A stretch of 64,000 nt of DNA, taken from NCBI GenBank assembly GCA_003056425.1, contig PYVY01000005.1, forward strand, positions 186,001-250,000, written 5' to 3'. This document shows positions 46,180 through 55,307 of this stretch, piece by piece. Position 1 is the first letter of the stretch. Every line of letters starts with the position of its first letter. The notes beneath the pieces are model-generated. The model had not been told where the DNA came from. It ran no database searches and worked only from the letters and a program-made list of their open reading frames with translations. The translations under genes and the position numbers were made by a program. The stretch is from Alteromonas indica. GTDB taxonomy: Bacteria > Pseudomonadota > Gammaproteobacteria > Enterobacterales > Alteromonadaceae.

Positions 46180-46899
46180 TTGGCAGTTAATACAACACAA
46201 TGGTTTGATGAACAGCTGGCACAAGCCCGGCTATTGCCGGTGAGTTTTGGGCAGAGAACCTGGTTACTAGATGGCCGGGGCGTTGCCTATTTGCCGCATA
46301 AAGATTTGCTGGTGGTCTCAGACTTACACCTGGAAAAAGGCAGCTTTTTAGGCAGTTTTGGTCATCCGATTCCACACTTTGACAGCCGCGCTACGCTTGA
46401 TCGCTTAGCCGCTATAATCGACGACTATCAACCGTCCACCTTAATGTGTTTGGGCGATAGTTTTCATGATGCAAACAGCCTGGCCAGGATGCAGTCACAA
46501 GATGTGGATCACCTCAGGCACCTGATAAGCTCGGTGCCCCGGTGGCAGTGGGTTTTAGGAAATCACGACCCCCATATTCCGCCCCAGCTAGCGGGCGAAC
46601 GCTGGTCTCGGTTATGTATTGATACTATTGGTTTTTGTCATGAGCCTGAAGTTAACTGGTCCGCCGCTAGCTATCAGGTTGTTGGCCACTTTCATCCTAA
46701 AGTACGCCATCGGGCGGGGCGGCAAAGCGTCACTGGCCGCTGTTTTGCGCTGGCCGAAAAAATAATGATTTTACCTGCATTTGGGCAATACACCGGTGGC
46801 CTTTGGGTTGAGCACGAGGTAATGCAGCCCTTAATTCCAGCCGCGCAGCGGCGCTGTTTTATATTACAGCCTCCGCAGATATTCGCCCTGCAACAATAG
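46180..46899 (+). CDS. PdeM-type ligase-associated metallophosphoesterase
   Basis: 239 aa with a TTG start preceded by AAAGGG. The calcineurin-like site motifs are SDLHLEKGS (D-x-H), CLGDSFHD (GD), GNHDPH (GNH[DE]) and VVGHFHPKVRH (GH-x-H), which bind two metals. It is the phosphoesterase/endonuclease member of the ligase-exonuclease-helicase cluster, presumably processing DNA ends before ligation. Substrate not established. Confidence 0.92.
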   Translation: MAVNTTQWFDEQLAQARLLPVSFGQRTWLLDGRGVAYLPHKDLLVVSDLHLEKGSFLGSFGHPIPHFDSRATLDRLAAIIDDYQPSTLMCLGDSFHDANSLARMQSQDVDHLRHLISSVPRWQWVLGNHDPHIPPQLAGERWSRLCIDTIGFCHEPEVNWSAASYQVVGHFHPKVRHRAGRQSVTGRCFALAEKIMILPAFGQYTGGLWVEHEVMQPLIPAAQRRCFILQPPQIFALQQ

Positions 46900-46972
46900 C
46901 GCGTGGGGACGGCGACTTTCTGGCTAGCAGCTATTAAGCACACGGTGCAGTGTTGAGAAAAAACCTAAGGTA

Positions 46973-47000
46973 AAAAAAACGGCGCCCTCGGGCGCCGTTT
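46973..47000 (-). terminator. Terminator downstream of aguB
   Basis: Arms AAACGGCGCC (46977-46986) and GGCGCCGTTT (46991-47000) with a CTCG loop. An eight-base A tract (46972-46979) gives a strong U-run only when read on the minus strand, so it mainly serves aguAB; on the plus strand it may weakly stop pdeM transcription. Confidence 0.88.
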
Positions 47001-47010
47001 AAAGCGAGTA

Positions 47011-47904
47011 TCAGTCGCGCCAGCGTTTGGTAATGTCATCGTAGGCGTCTATCCGACGGTCGCGGAAATACGGCCAGATTCGCTTAATCTGCTCGGTACG
47101 TGCCATATCCAAATCGACCATCAGTACTTCTTCATCATCGGCGCTGGCCTGGGCCAGGATCTCGCCCTGCGGGCCGGCGATAAAGCTTTGCCCCCAAAAT
47201 TGAATACCGGGATCATTTTCCATCGGTGATGCTTCAAACCCGGTACGGTTAGCCACAATAACGGGGACTGAGTTAGCGACCGCGTGGGCGCGCTGAATAG
47301 TTTGCCAGGCACCGTGCTGACGTTGGCGCTCCTCGTCAGAATCAGTGTTGTCCCAGCCGATAGCCGTAGGATAAAATAATATATCGGCCCCACGCATTGC
47401 CATCAACCGGGCTGCCTCGGGATACCACTGATCCCAGCAGACCAAAACGCCTAACTTGCCCACACTGGTGTCGATAGGCTCAAAGCCCATATCACCCGGT
47501 GTAAAATAAAATTTCTCGTAAAACCCAGGGTCATCGGGGATGTGCATTTTGCGGTATTTACCGGCGATTTCCTTACTGCGGTCAAATACCACCGCGGTAT
47601 TGTGATAAAGCCCGGAGCCTCGCTTTTCGAACAGCGAGGTCACTAAAACCACATTATACTTTTCAGCTATTTCGCCAAAAAAGTCGGTGGCCGGACCCGG
47701 AATAGTTTCAGCCAAATCAAACGCATCGGTGTCTTCTTGCTGACAAAAATATAACGTACTGTGTAGCTCCTGCAGCAGGATACATTCACAACCATCTGCC
47801 GCTAACTGCGCAATTTTATCTGCACTTTTTTGCCAGTTGGTTGCTTTGTCATTGTCGGCCACTGACTGCTGCACCACACCGACTTTTAACGTTTTAGAAG
47901 GCAT
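47011..47904 (-). CDS. aguB: N-carbamoylputrescine amidase
   Basis: 297 aa of the nitrilase superfamily with the Glu-Lys-Cys triad visible in ILLQELHSTLYF, KYRKMHIPDDP and VLVCWDQWYPEAARLMA. It hydrolyses N-carbamoylputrescine to putrescine, CO2 and ammonia. It overlaps aguA by 11 bp, so the two steps of agmatine-to-putrescine conversion are coupled. Confidence 0.95.
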   Translation of the reverse strand: MPSKTLKVGVVQQSVADNDKATNWQKSADKIAQLAADGCECILLQELHSTLYFCQQEDTDAFDLAETIPGPATDFFGEIAEKYNVVLVTSLFEKRGSGLYHNTAVVFDRSKEIAGKYRKMHIPDDPGFYEKFYFTPGDMGFEPIDTSVGKLGVLVCWDQWYPEAARLMAMRGADILFYPTAIGWDNTDSDEERQRQHGAWQTIQRAHAVANSVPVIVANRTGFEASPMENDPGIQFWGQSFIAGPQGEILAQASADDEEVLMVDLDMARTEQIKRIWPYFRDRRIDAYDDITKRWRD

Positions 47905-48952
47905 AAATAGACACTCCTGCTTGAAGTTGGGTAAGAACCTTATCGGTTAATGTATGTTGAGGCACTTGCATCGAAATACAATGCAGACTGCCAAATTGCT
48001 GAACCAGCGGGGCACAGTCTATAGGCACTATAGTGAAGCGTGGATAGGCTGTCTGAAGCACCGCCAATGCCTCAGCGTCTTCGGGCTGACCATACACCGG
48101 GGCCAATACGGTTTCATTGCAAATCAAGAAGTTGGCATAGGAGGCCGGCAACCGCTCTTCGTCTTCATTGTACATAGCCGGTAAGGGCAACCGATACTGA
48201 TGATGCTCAGGTAAGCTTGCTGCAACTTCCTGACACAGCGCTGACAACCCGGCAAAGTGACTGTCTTCAGGGCGGTTATCGCACGCCTGGATAACCAAGC
48301 CACTGTCTGGGGTAAACCTCACTAACGTATCAATATGGCCGTCGGTGTCGTCGCCTTCAAGATGGCCTTGCTCAAAAATAGTGACCGCACGCGCACCCAA
48401 TACGTCGGTGAACGTATCGCGATATTGTTGCAAAGACATCTCGCCATTGCGCTGCGGGTTTTGCAAACATTGCGCTGTGGATAATAAATGCCCGGCTGCG
48501 TCTATCTCCAGGGCGCCGCCTTCGGCTGTAACTTTACTGGTACGTAACGGGCGCCGGCACAACTGGCTTAAATAGCGTTGATTCACTTCGTTATCCAAAC
48601 GGGCGTCAAATTTCTCCCCCCAGCCGTTAAACTGAAACTCAACGGGTTCTCTCCCCATTTCGCTTTCACAGGTCAAAAAAGCATAGTCACGCATCCAGGT
48701 GTCGTTATATTTTGCCGGTATGATTAATACCCGTGCACCAGCGGCGAACTTTTTGCTCACTTGCTCCGTTTGCGCGGGCGGGCACAGCAAAATGACCCCA
48801 GCTCCTGTTTGGTTTATGGCATCAATAACCTGGCAGTATGTTGCCCGGACCGTTTCCAGCCAGGGCGCCCAGTCGGTCGCTTCATGGGGCCAGGCCAGCA
48901 ATACCGCGTCCGCGGTAACCCATTCAGGTAACAGGGTAGAACGTGTGATCAT
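47894..48952 (-). CDS. aguA: Agmatine deiminase
   Basis: 352 aa of the guanidino-modifying superfamily. Motifs are NDTWMRDYAF, TAEGGALEIDAAGHLL, EGDDTDGHIDTLVRF and the catalytic Cys near the C-terminus in FGSLHCISMQVP. It converts agmatine to N-carbamoylputrescine, the substrate of the AguB encoded next. The pair makes putrescine without agmatinase. Confidence 0.96.
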   Translation of the reverse strand: MITRSTLLPEWVTADAVLLAWPHEATDWAPWLETVRATYCQVIDAINQTGAGVILLCPPAQTEQVSKKFAAGARVLIIPAKYNDTWMRDYAFLTCESEMGREPVEFQFNGWGEKFDARLDNEVNQRYLSQLCRRPLRTSKVTAEGGALEIDAAGHLLSTAQCLQNPQRNGEMSLQQYRDTFTDVLGARAVTIFEQGHLEGDDTDGHIDTLVRFTPDSGLVIQACDNRPEDSHFAGLSALCQEVAASLPEHHQYRLPLPAMYNEDEERLPASYANFLICNETVLAPVYGQPEDAEALAVLQTAYPRFTIVPIDCAPLVQQFGSLHCISMQVPQHTLTDKVLTQLQAGVSIYAF

Positions 48953-49050
48953 CGGGTTATTTCCACAATGGTTTCAATAGCATCATTATACCAGTCAGCA
49001 GGACATGGCATAAATGGGTGTACGGTGAATTTAATGATTTACCAATAACG

Positions 49051-49749
49051 CTAGCGTAAATGACGACCGCCACTAAGATGCAGAGTCTGGCCGGTGATAT
49101 AGTCACTGTTAAGCAGATAATCCACCGCGCTGACGGCTTCATAAGCACCAGGCGCGGGGGAGAGTAAATGCTTGGCATCAGCCTGGCGTCGATACGCTAA
49201 ATCGTCTTTTTCATTAAACATAAGCAGCGACGGCGCAATACTATTTACTTTTACCTGGGGTGCAAGTTTTTTAGCAAACGATAAGGTTAAATTATGCAAG
49301 GCGGCCTTGCTGGCGGCATATGCGGTGTGTTTGTCACTACCGGTATCCTGCACATAATCGGTAAAATGAATAATATCGCCGGCTGGCATCAACTGTTCCG
49401 CCAATGCCATATTTATACGGTATGGGGCGTAAACGTGAACCTGCATCATGCGTTCAATCAGCTCAAAATCATTGCCATCGACACTTTCACTGGCCCAATC
49501 AGAAGCATTGTGGATAATGGCGCGCAGCCCGCTGGTCTGTGATTTGATCTGTGAGATGAGTCGTTCAACCTGACTTTTTTGTGTAAAGTCAGCCTGAATC
49601 AGGGTTGCCCCGCGTTGGGCTAACGTATTGAGTGCAGATTTTGGCCGACGATATGTTACAATTACCGGAACCGACTGGTTTAAAAAATGCTCAGTCAGTG
49701 CCAGCCCTATTCGCTGGGTTCCTCCGGTGATTAATACGGGGGGGGACAT
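49051..49749 (-). CDS. folM: Dihydromonapterin reductase FolM
   Basis: 232-aa short-chain dehydrogenase. The NADPH motif is TGGTQRIG, the catalytic Tyr/Lys are in YAASKAAL, and TYRRPKSALNTL helps set cofactor specificity. FolM reduces dihydromonapterin to tetrahydromonapterin and has weak dihydrofolate reductase activity. The adjacent divergent folE, which makes the pterin precursor, supports FolM over a generic SDR. The codons just after ATG contain a run of eight C. Confidence 0.9.
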   Translation of the reverse strand: MSPPVLITGGTQRIGLALTEHFLNQSVPVIVTYRRPKSALNTLAQRGATLIQADFTQKSQVERLISQIKSQTSGLRAIIHNASDWASESVDGNDFELIERMMQVHVYAPYRINMALAEQLMPAGDIIHFTDYVQDTGSDKHTAYAASKAALHNLTLSFAKKLAPQVKVNSIAPSLLMFNEKDDLAYRRQADAKHLLSPAPGAYEAVSAVDYLLNSDYITGQTLHLSGGRHLR

Positions 49750-49919
49750 CCTGGCTCCTTTTGGGGTGAGTTTGTTGAAGGTTAGCGTAATGGTATACGG
49801 TTATTGCCAGCAGTAGTGATGCAGTTCAGCGTTAAGATAATTTCATATAACGATTTGGACTGCCCGTGGCGGGGAAATAGCGCGTAAAATCGCCTTAAGT
49901 TGTGGAATTGGATATAGAC

Positions 49920-50606
49920 ATGTTTGCGAAAGAAGCGGTGGTTGTGTGCGATGCACTGGAAGCTGCCATCTCTGAAGAAGCCCGAATTGTACGTCAGGCC
50001 CTGGTTGATCACGGCCTGGAAACGCCGATGCTGGAAAACCGTTTGTCGGATGAAGACAAGCGCACGCGTATTGCGCGGGCTATGACAGATATTATGAATA
50101 CATTGGGGCTGGATCTTGCTGACGATAGCTTGGCAGATACACCGCAGCGTATTGCAAAAATGTATGTTGATGAAATTTTTGGTGGACTCGATTATGCCAA
50201 GTTCCCCAAAATTACCCAGATTGAAAACAAAATGAAATTGAATCAGCCGGTTCAGGTAAGCGATATAAGCCTGACCAGCACATGTGAACATCATTTTGTT
50301 ACTATTGATGGCACTGCTACAGTTGCCTATATTCCAAAGGAAACTGTGCTGGGTTTGTCAAAAATTAACCGTTTGGTAGGTTTTTTTGCACAACGCCCGC
50401 AAGTTCAGGAGCGGTTAACGCAGCAGGTAATGGTGGCCATCCAGGCGCTAACGGGTTCCCCCGATGTGGCGGTCAGTATTAATGCCACACATTATTGTGT
50501 AAAAGCACGGGGTATTCGTGATACGAATTCCTTCACCCGCACCAGCGCCCTGGGCGGAGCGTTCAATACAGACGCTAATTTGCGTCGCGAATTTTTCGGC
50601 CTGTAA
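49920..50606 (+). CDS. folE: GTP cyclohydrolase I
   Basis: About 228 aa from ATG 49920; GTG 49902 is an alternative six codons upstream and neither start has a strong ribosome-binding site. The core is highly conserved: [20 protein letters not shown], zinc ligands in STCEHHF and HYCVKARG, and [20 protein letters not shown]. It converts GTP to dihydroneopterin triphosphate, the first step toward folate and the monapterin used by FolM. Confidence 0.97.
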   Translation: MFAKEAVVVCDALEAAISEEARIVRQALVDHGLETPMLENRLSDEDKRTRIARAMTDIMNTLGLDLADDSLADTPQRIAKMYVDEIFGGLDYAKFPKITQIENKMKLNQPVQVSDISLTSTCEHHFVTIDGTATVAYIPKETVLGLSKINRLVGFFAQRPQVQERLTQQVMVAIQALTGSPDVAVSINATHYCVKARGIRDTNSFTRTSALGGAFNTDANLRREFFGL

Positions 50607-50634
50607 CCACAAAAGAAGTCTTATGCAGGAAGTC

Positions 50635-50844
50635 CTAGCGAGTCAGGACTTCCCCGGCTGCCTCAGACACCACCAAATTGATATTATTGCCAATGCCATC
50701 AGCTGGCACAATTTCCAGTTTAGTCTTACAGTGGTGACAATCTGCATACTGCGGCGTATACATGTTCCGAATTTCAAAGTGAGAAAGCGCATTAACAGTA
50801 CCACAGTGCGGACACAGATATTCGTGATTCAGCGCGGTTTCCAT
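50635..50844 (-). CDS. CPXCG-motif cysteine-rich small protein
   Basis: About 69 aa from ATG 50844, chosen because GAGGAAAA lies just upstream; a longer frame to 50904 lacks a ribosome-binding site. Two Cys pairs, CPHCG and CHHCK, form a zinc-ribbon-like site separated by about 22 residues, the pattern of the Cys_rich_CPXG family. Function unknown. Convergent with folE, 28 bp apart. Confidence 0.75.
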   Translation of the reverse strand: METALNHEYLCPHCGTVNALSHFEIRNMYTPQYADCHHCKTKLEIVPADGIGNNINLVVSEAAGEVLTR

Positions 50845-51166
50845 AGCTTTTTCCTCAATACCTAAAGTTGTACCGTTCTTGATACCAATCAAGAAGCGCA
50901 CCACATTAGCCTGGCATATATGTTAACTGCCGAAATACACTATACACCTATGGGTTGAAGGTCTGGAAAATACCGCAGGTGCGCGTACCTCCAAGCCTTA
51001 TATAAAGTATAGACGATATTTTCTGGTTGCCTTACCCGCGGCAGAAATTTGCGCTAAGTAGGGGAAAAGCTGAGGATGATAATTTTAAGCAGTAAGGAAA
51101 AAGGGAAGCGTAGCCTCCCTTTTTTACATTCTAGCTACACGATATGGCGTAACGAACCTGGCCTGA
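50845..51166. other. 322-bp intergenic region holding a terminator
   Basis: No gene is recognised. It contains the upstream region of the CPXCG gene and, at 51098-51125, the terminator of the amylosucrase gene. Confidence 0.5.
51098..51125. terminator. Terminator after amylosucrase
   Basis: Arms AAAAAGGGA (51098-51106) and TCCCTTTTT (51116-51124) around a 9-nt loop, with A and T tracts on both sides. It lies about 40 bp after the stop of the minus-strand amylosucrase gene. Confidence 0.78.
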
Positions 51167-53122
51167 CTAACGGGCTTTTACCAGCCACCAACGCTGCTGG
51201 TAACCGGCCAGATTCAGCATGTTTTCATGACCTTTCAATGTATCTGAGCTCAACAAATCTGTGGCTTGAGCGTGACCAATAAGATCGAGCAAATGCCCTT
51301 CGAGCTGCTGCGGCTGCTCACTAAAATTGCATAGCACCAACAACTTGGTACCGTTACCGTCATCACGTAAATAAGCAAACGTGTGCGGATTACCGGTTTC
51401 CAGAATCTGGGTACGGCTGTTACCAAAAACAGGCTGGGACTTACGTATCGCCAGCATGTCTTTCATCGTATTAAACACCCTGACCTTGCAGCGCTGCGCT
51501 GGGGTCATGGTGGTGGGCGGGTGTAATACCGCCTGAATATCTTCTGTGGTTACCGCCACCCGATTAACCCAACGATCGTCATGCCACTTGGTTTCGTCCT
51601 CGCGATAGGAATGATCGTTGAGTAAGCCAAGCTCGTCACTTGAATATAGCAGCGGTATGCCTCCGATACTGAAGGTAATTCCATACAGCAGCTTAATCCG
51701 CGCGATAGCGATATCAATTTCATGCTCATTGTCACTCGCCAACGCTCGTTCCAAACCACATAGCGAGGCAAGCGTGCCACATACCCGACAATCGCCGTTA
51801 GTCGGATTTTCTGCAAACGGCACGCCGCTGGCAAAAGAGCCTTCAAATCTGCCCGTAAAAAACTGGTTAAGAAAGTAGCGATGATCATGTGGGTTTACGC
51901 CCACCTCCCAGGCGACGGCATCATCGAATGTCCAGCCGATGTCGTCGTGACACCGCACATAGTTAACCCAGGTGGTGTCATTGGGAATGCTGAAACTTTT
52001 CTTCATTGATTGCGTTAGCAGCCGGGTTTTACGCGTAGCTAAACTGTTCCACAATAGCGCCATAAGAAGGGGGTTGTAAGATAACTGGCATTCGTCTTTA
52101 CGCACGTACTTTAAAACTTCGTCGGGGTGAACAATCGCCTCAGACTTAAACACCACTGCCGGGGCCACAATTTGCAAGCAGCTGTTAAACGCCTGGATCA
52201 ACGTATGGGCCTTATCCTGATTTTCACAGTCTGTGCCCATTTCTTTCCAGATAAATGCTAAAGCGTCCAGTCGCAGGGCGGTGCTGCCAATATTGGCTAA
52301 GAACAACATTTCGGCGGTGATAGCGTTAAAAACTTCGGGGTTGCTGTAATTAAGATCCCACTGAAAACTGTTAAAGGTAGTCCAGACCCACTTTTCCATT
52401 TGCTCATTATAAGTAAAGCTACCCCGGCGTACCTGGGGAAAAATTTCACGCAGGGTGTGTTCAAACTGGTCGGGAATGGTTCGGTCATCAAATAAATAAT
52501 AGTAGTTCTGATAGCGCGGGTTGCCTTCCAGGGCCGCCTGCGCCCACGCATGTTCATCTGAGGTATGGTTGAACACAAAATCCAGCACCAGCTTGATACC
52601 GGCCTGCCGCAGGGCGCCGGCCAGTGTCTCCAGATCCTGCATAGTACCCAGGGTCGGGTTTACCTTGCGGTAGTTCGATACCGCATAGCCACCATCGCTA
52701 TCCCCCGCGGGCGCCTCGTACAAGGGCATAAGATGCAGATACGTAATACCCAGTGTTTTGAAGTAACCGATTTTTGCCTGCAGCTCTTTGAGGGTAGGGC
52801 CCATCAAATCGACATAACACGCCATGCCGACTTCTTTTTCACTGCGATACCATAGCGGATCAGCCAGAGCTGCCTGGTCCTGTTGTCGCAAAGCGTTACT
52901 GCGCTTTTTGAATCCTTCTGCCAACACGCCGACCAGCTGCTGCAAATGGTAGTAACAATCGTATTGATGGCCATATACCTGAGTGTATTGAGTAAATAAC
53001 GCGTCGAACTGGGCTGTTAACCGAGTGCTAAACAGCGCAGCATCCCGTTTGGGCAGCCGGCTCAAATTAACCGATTGTAAGATACGTTCCAAACAGGTTT
53101 GGCTATCGGCGGCGTAGTTCAT
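51167..53122 (-). CDS. Amylosucrase (GH13 subfamily 4)
   Basis: About 651 aa from ATG 53122, preceded by GGGGAG; ATG 53164 lacks such a site. The catalytic residues of the family are visible: nucleophile Asp in TALRLDALAFIWKEMG, acid/base Glu in FKSEAIVHPDEVL, and the transition-state Asp in VRCHDDIGWTF. EAPAGDSDGGYAVSNYRKVN is the amylosucrase active-site loop. It uses sucrose to build an alpha-1,4-glucan, releasing fructose, and can also hydrolyse sucrose. No secretion signal is evident, so it is probably cytoplasmic. It is divergent from an MFS permease. Confidence 0.94.
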   Translation of the reverse strand: MNYAADSQTCLERILQSVNLSRLPKRDAALFSTRLTAQFDALFTQYTQVYGHQYDCYYHLQQLVGVLAEGFKKRSNALRQQDQAALADPLWYRSEKEVGMACYVDLMGPTLKELQAKIGYFKTLGITYLHLMPLYEAPAGDSDGGYAVSNYRKVNPTLGTMQDLETLAGALRQAGIKLVLDFVFNHTSDEHAWAQAALEGNPRYQNYYYLFDDRTIPDQFEHTLREIFPQVRRGSFTYNEQMEKWVWTTFNSFQWDLNYSNPEVFNAITAEMLFLANIGSTALRLDALAFIWKEMGTDCENQDKAHTLIQAFNSCLQIVAPAVVFKSEAIVHPDEVLKYVRKDECQLSYNPLLMALLWNSLATRKTRLLTQSMKKSFSIPNDTTWVNYVRCHDDIGWTFDDAVAWEVGVNPHDHRYFLNQFFTGRFEGSFASGVPFAENPTNGDCRVCGTLASLCGLERALASDNEHEIDIAIARIKLLYGITFSIGGIPLLYSSDELGLLNDHSYREDETKWHDDRWVNRVAVTTEDIQAVLHPPTTMTPAQRCKVRVFNTMKDMLAIRKSQPVFGNSRTQILETGNPHTFAYLRDDGNGTKLLVLCNFSEQPQQLEGHLLDLIGHAQATDLLSSDTLKGHENMLNLAGYQQRWWLVKAR

Positions 53123-53234
53123 TGGCACTCCCCAACCGGCCGTATAAGCAGGGCCGGACAACATAAATGAAAAGGCTGTTATTACAATTAATTCACATAA
53201 CTGTTTACAGCGTACTAAACTCTTGATAATTTAT

Positions 53235-53266
53235 CTTAAACGATTAAGTTAAAAGTTCAACTTAAT
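53235..53266. promoter_or_regulatory. Overlapping inverted repeats between amylosucrase and MFS genes (candidate operator)
   Basis: Two perfect inverted repeats overlap here: CTTAA-ACGA-TTAAG (53235-53248) and ATTAAGTT-8 nt-AACTTAAT (53243-53266). They lie in the 294-bp AT-rich region between two divergent genes, where a shared sugar-responsive regulator would bind. No regulator gene is adjacent. Confidence 0.45.
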
Positions 53267-53416
53267 TTGATCACGTTTAGATTGAGCTATTACGGTTGCT
53301 GCAGCGCTATTTCTGCTGTTAAGCCGTTGCCATGTTCAGTCGCAATAATGCTAAGAACATGTAAATTATTATGTCCCCCCAGAAGGCGGCGGCAATGGCA
53401 ATGAAGAGGCGATAAG

Positions 53417-54703
53417 ATGTATCAATCAAACAGTTACTTTATACGATGGCTGACCTACCTGATGTTTATGATGTTTGCCATGACATCAGACTCCATTGGG
53501 GAGATCATTAAAGAAGTTAAAGTGGCGTTTGATGTAACAAATGCACAAGCCAGTCTGATGCATTCGCTACCCATGCTGGGTATTGCACTATCCGGCTTAC
53601 TATTGGGCTTTCTGGCCGATAAGCTGGGCCGTAAAACGACTATCATTCTCGGACTTAGCCTGTTTGCGCTGGCCTGTTATAGCTTTTTGATAGCCAATGA
53701 TTTTGTCTTTATTGTTAGTCTGATGTCATTATCTGGGATTGCCGTCGGGATATTTAAAACCGGCGCATTAGCATTGATTGGCGATATTTCATCATCCAAT
53801 AAGCAGCACACCGCAACAATGAATGGCGCCGAAGCGTTCTTTGGCGTAGGGGCGATAATTGGCCCATTGATTGTGGCATGGTTAATTCATCAGGGCGTAG
53901 CCTGGCAATATTTATACGTAATTGCAGGGGGAATGTGTACATTACTTATCATTGTGGCCGCGTTTGTCCGCTATCCCTCTTACAAACACCAGCATCATGA
54001 CAGCGTAAAAAAAGTGTCGCTAAAGCACAGTCTGGCGTTGGTAAAAAATCCTTACGCGCTGGGTTTTTCCATGGGCGCATTTTTATATGTCGCCGCGGAA
54101 AGTGCTATTTATGTATGGATGCCAAGTTACCTGGTATGTGATGCCACCACCCTCAAAGCGACTTATGACTGTTACGCTGATGGCGCCGCCAGACAATTGG
54201 CAATTTATTCAGTGACAGCGTTTTTCATTTTGCGGGCACTGGGTCGTTTTGTAGGTATATGGATGATGTCACGCTTGAACTGGGCGCTGGTATTAATGCT
54301 GTTTAGCGGTGCAATTGTCATCTGTTTCGGTGTCGGCTTAGCGGGAGGCAAACAACTGGCGCTGTATCTGTTCCCGTTAACCGGTATCTTTATGTCGGTT
54401 ATCTATCCAACCTTTAATTCAAAAGGTATTAGCTGTTTTCCCAAACATCAACATGGCAGTGTGGCAGGGGTAATCTTGTTTTTCACCGCCGCTGGTGCGG
54501 CTGCCGGGCCATTGATTATGGGCCTGGTAAGTGACGCTATGGGCGGGGATGCAAAATATGGCTTTATGGTGGCTACGGGCTTTGCCACACTCTTGTTTAT
54601 TGGCTTATTGTACAATTATTTATGCGACCCCACCGCCAAGCGTTTGACCGAAATTGAAGTACGTGATTATGGTGTCTCGACGTCACAGTCAGCCTCGCGG
54701 TGA
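53417..54703 (+). CDS. MFS permease, probably a sugar transporter
   Basis: 428 aa with twelve predicted helices. The MFS signature between helices 2 and 3 is LLGFLADKLGRKTTI, and the second-half GPLIMGLVSDAMGG repeats it. The start ATG follows GAAGAGG. The divergent amylosucrase suggests it imports sucrose or a related sugar, but this is context only; the sequence itself does not fix the substrate. Confidence 0.85.
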   Translation: MYQSNSYFIRWLTYLMFMMFAMTSDSIGEIIKEVKVAFDVTNAQASLMHSLPMLGIALSGLLLGFLADKLGRKTTIILGLSLFALACYSFLIANDFVFIVSLMSLSGIAVGIFKTGALALIGDISSSNKQHTATMNGAEAFFGVGAIIGPLIVAWLIHQGVAWQYLYVIAGGMCTLLIIVAAFVRYPSYKHQHHDSVKKVSLKHSLALVKNPYALGFSMGAFLYVAAESAIYVWMPSYLVCDATTLKATYDCYADGAARQLAIYSVTAFFILRALGRFVGIWMMSRLNWALVLMLFSGAIVICFGVGLAGGKQLALYLFPLTGIFMSVIYPTFNSKGISCFPKHQHGSVAGVILFFTAAGAAAGPLIMGLVSDAMGGDAKYGFMVATGFATLLFIGLLYNYLCDPTAKRLTEIEVRDYGVSTSQSASR

Positions 54704-54725
54704 GGGGAAAAGGCCGAAGCCCTTT

Positions 54726-55115
54726 TTATTCTGCGGTCTCGTAGAGCTCTAAGGGAAGCCCGTCGGGGTCAGCGAAGAAGGTAAAACGTTTGTCGGTGTA
54801 CGGGTCCACCCGAATCGGCTCCACCGCCACCCCCGCTTGCTCCAGTTGCGCCACAGCCTCATCCAGCGCATCTACGCGAAAGGCCAGGTGGCGTAAACCC
54901 TGTGCTTCAGGCCGGCTTGGCCGGGCAGGCGCCCCGGGAAATGAAAACAACTCCAATTGCGTACCATCTGGCAGGGCCAGATCGCATTTATAGGAATCAC
55001 GCGCTTCGCGGTAATTTTCGTCCAGCACACTACACCCCAATATATCCGTATAAAACGCTTTCGAAACCGGATAGTCATTACAAATTATAGCCACATGATG
55101 AATGCCTTTTAGCAT
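54726..55115 (-). CDS. VOC-family protein, YaeR/GloA2-like
   Basis: 129 aa from ATG 55115 (MLKGIHHVAIICNDY) with AGAGG upstream, the same length as E. coli YaeR; a longer frame to 55163 adds an unlikely N-terminus. Two beta-alpha-beta modules contain metal-ligand positions HHVAII, LELFSFPG, LRHLAFRVD and LPLELYE. Related to glyoxalase I; the substrate is uncertain. Convergent with the MFS gene. Confidence 0.85.
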   Translation of the reverse strand: MLKGIHHVAIICNDYPVSKAFYTDILGCSVLDENYREARDSYKCDLALPDGTQLELFSFPGAPARPSRPEAQGLRHLAFRVDALDEAVAQLEQAGVAVEPIRVDPYTDKRFTFFADPDGLPLELYETAE

Positions 55116-55307
55116 AAACAACCTCTTATTAACGGCGGCACGACAAAATAGCGTGTCTGACAAAGGTATAGCGTACCACAGCCGGATGGTCTTAAATTAT
55201 CGGTGATACGTATCGCATCTCATCTCATCATTAAGCAGCTTCGTCCGGCACGTGGTGATGCTCAGTTATTTTGTAAGCTCTGCATTAGATAAAGGTTGTA
55301 CCAGGCA

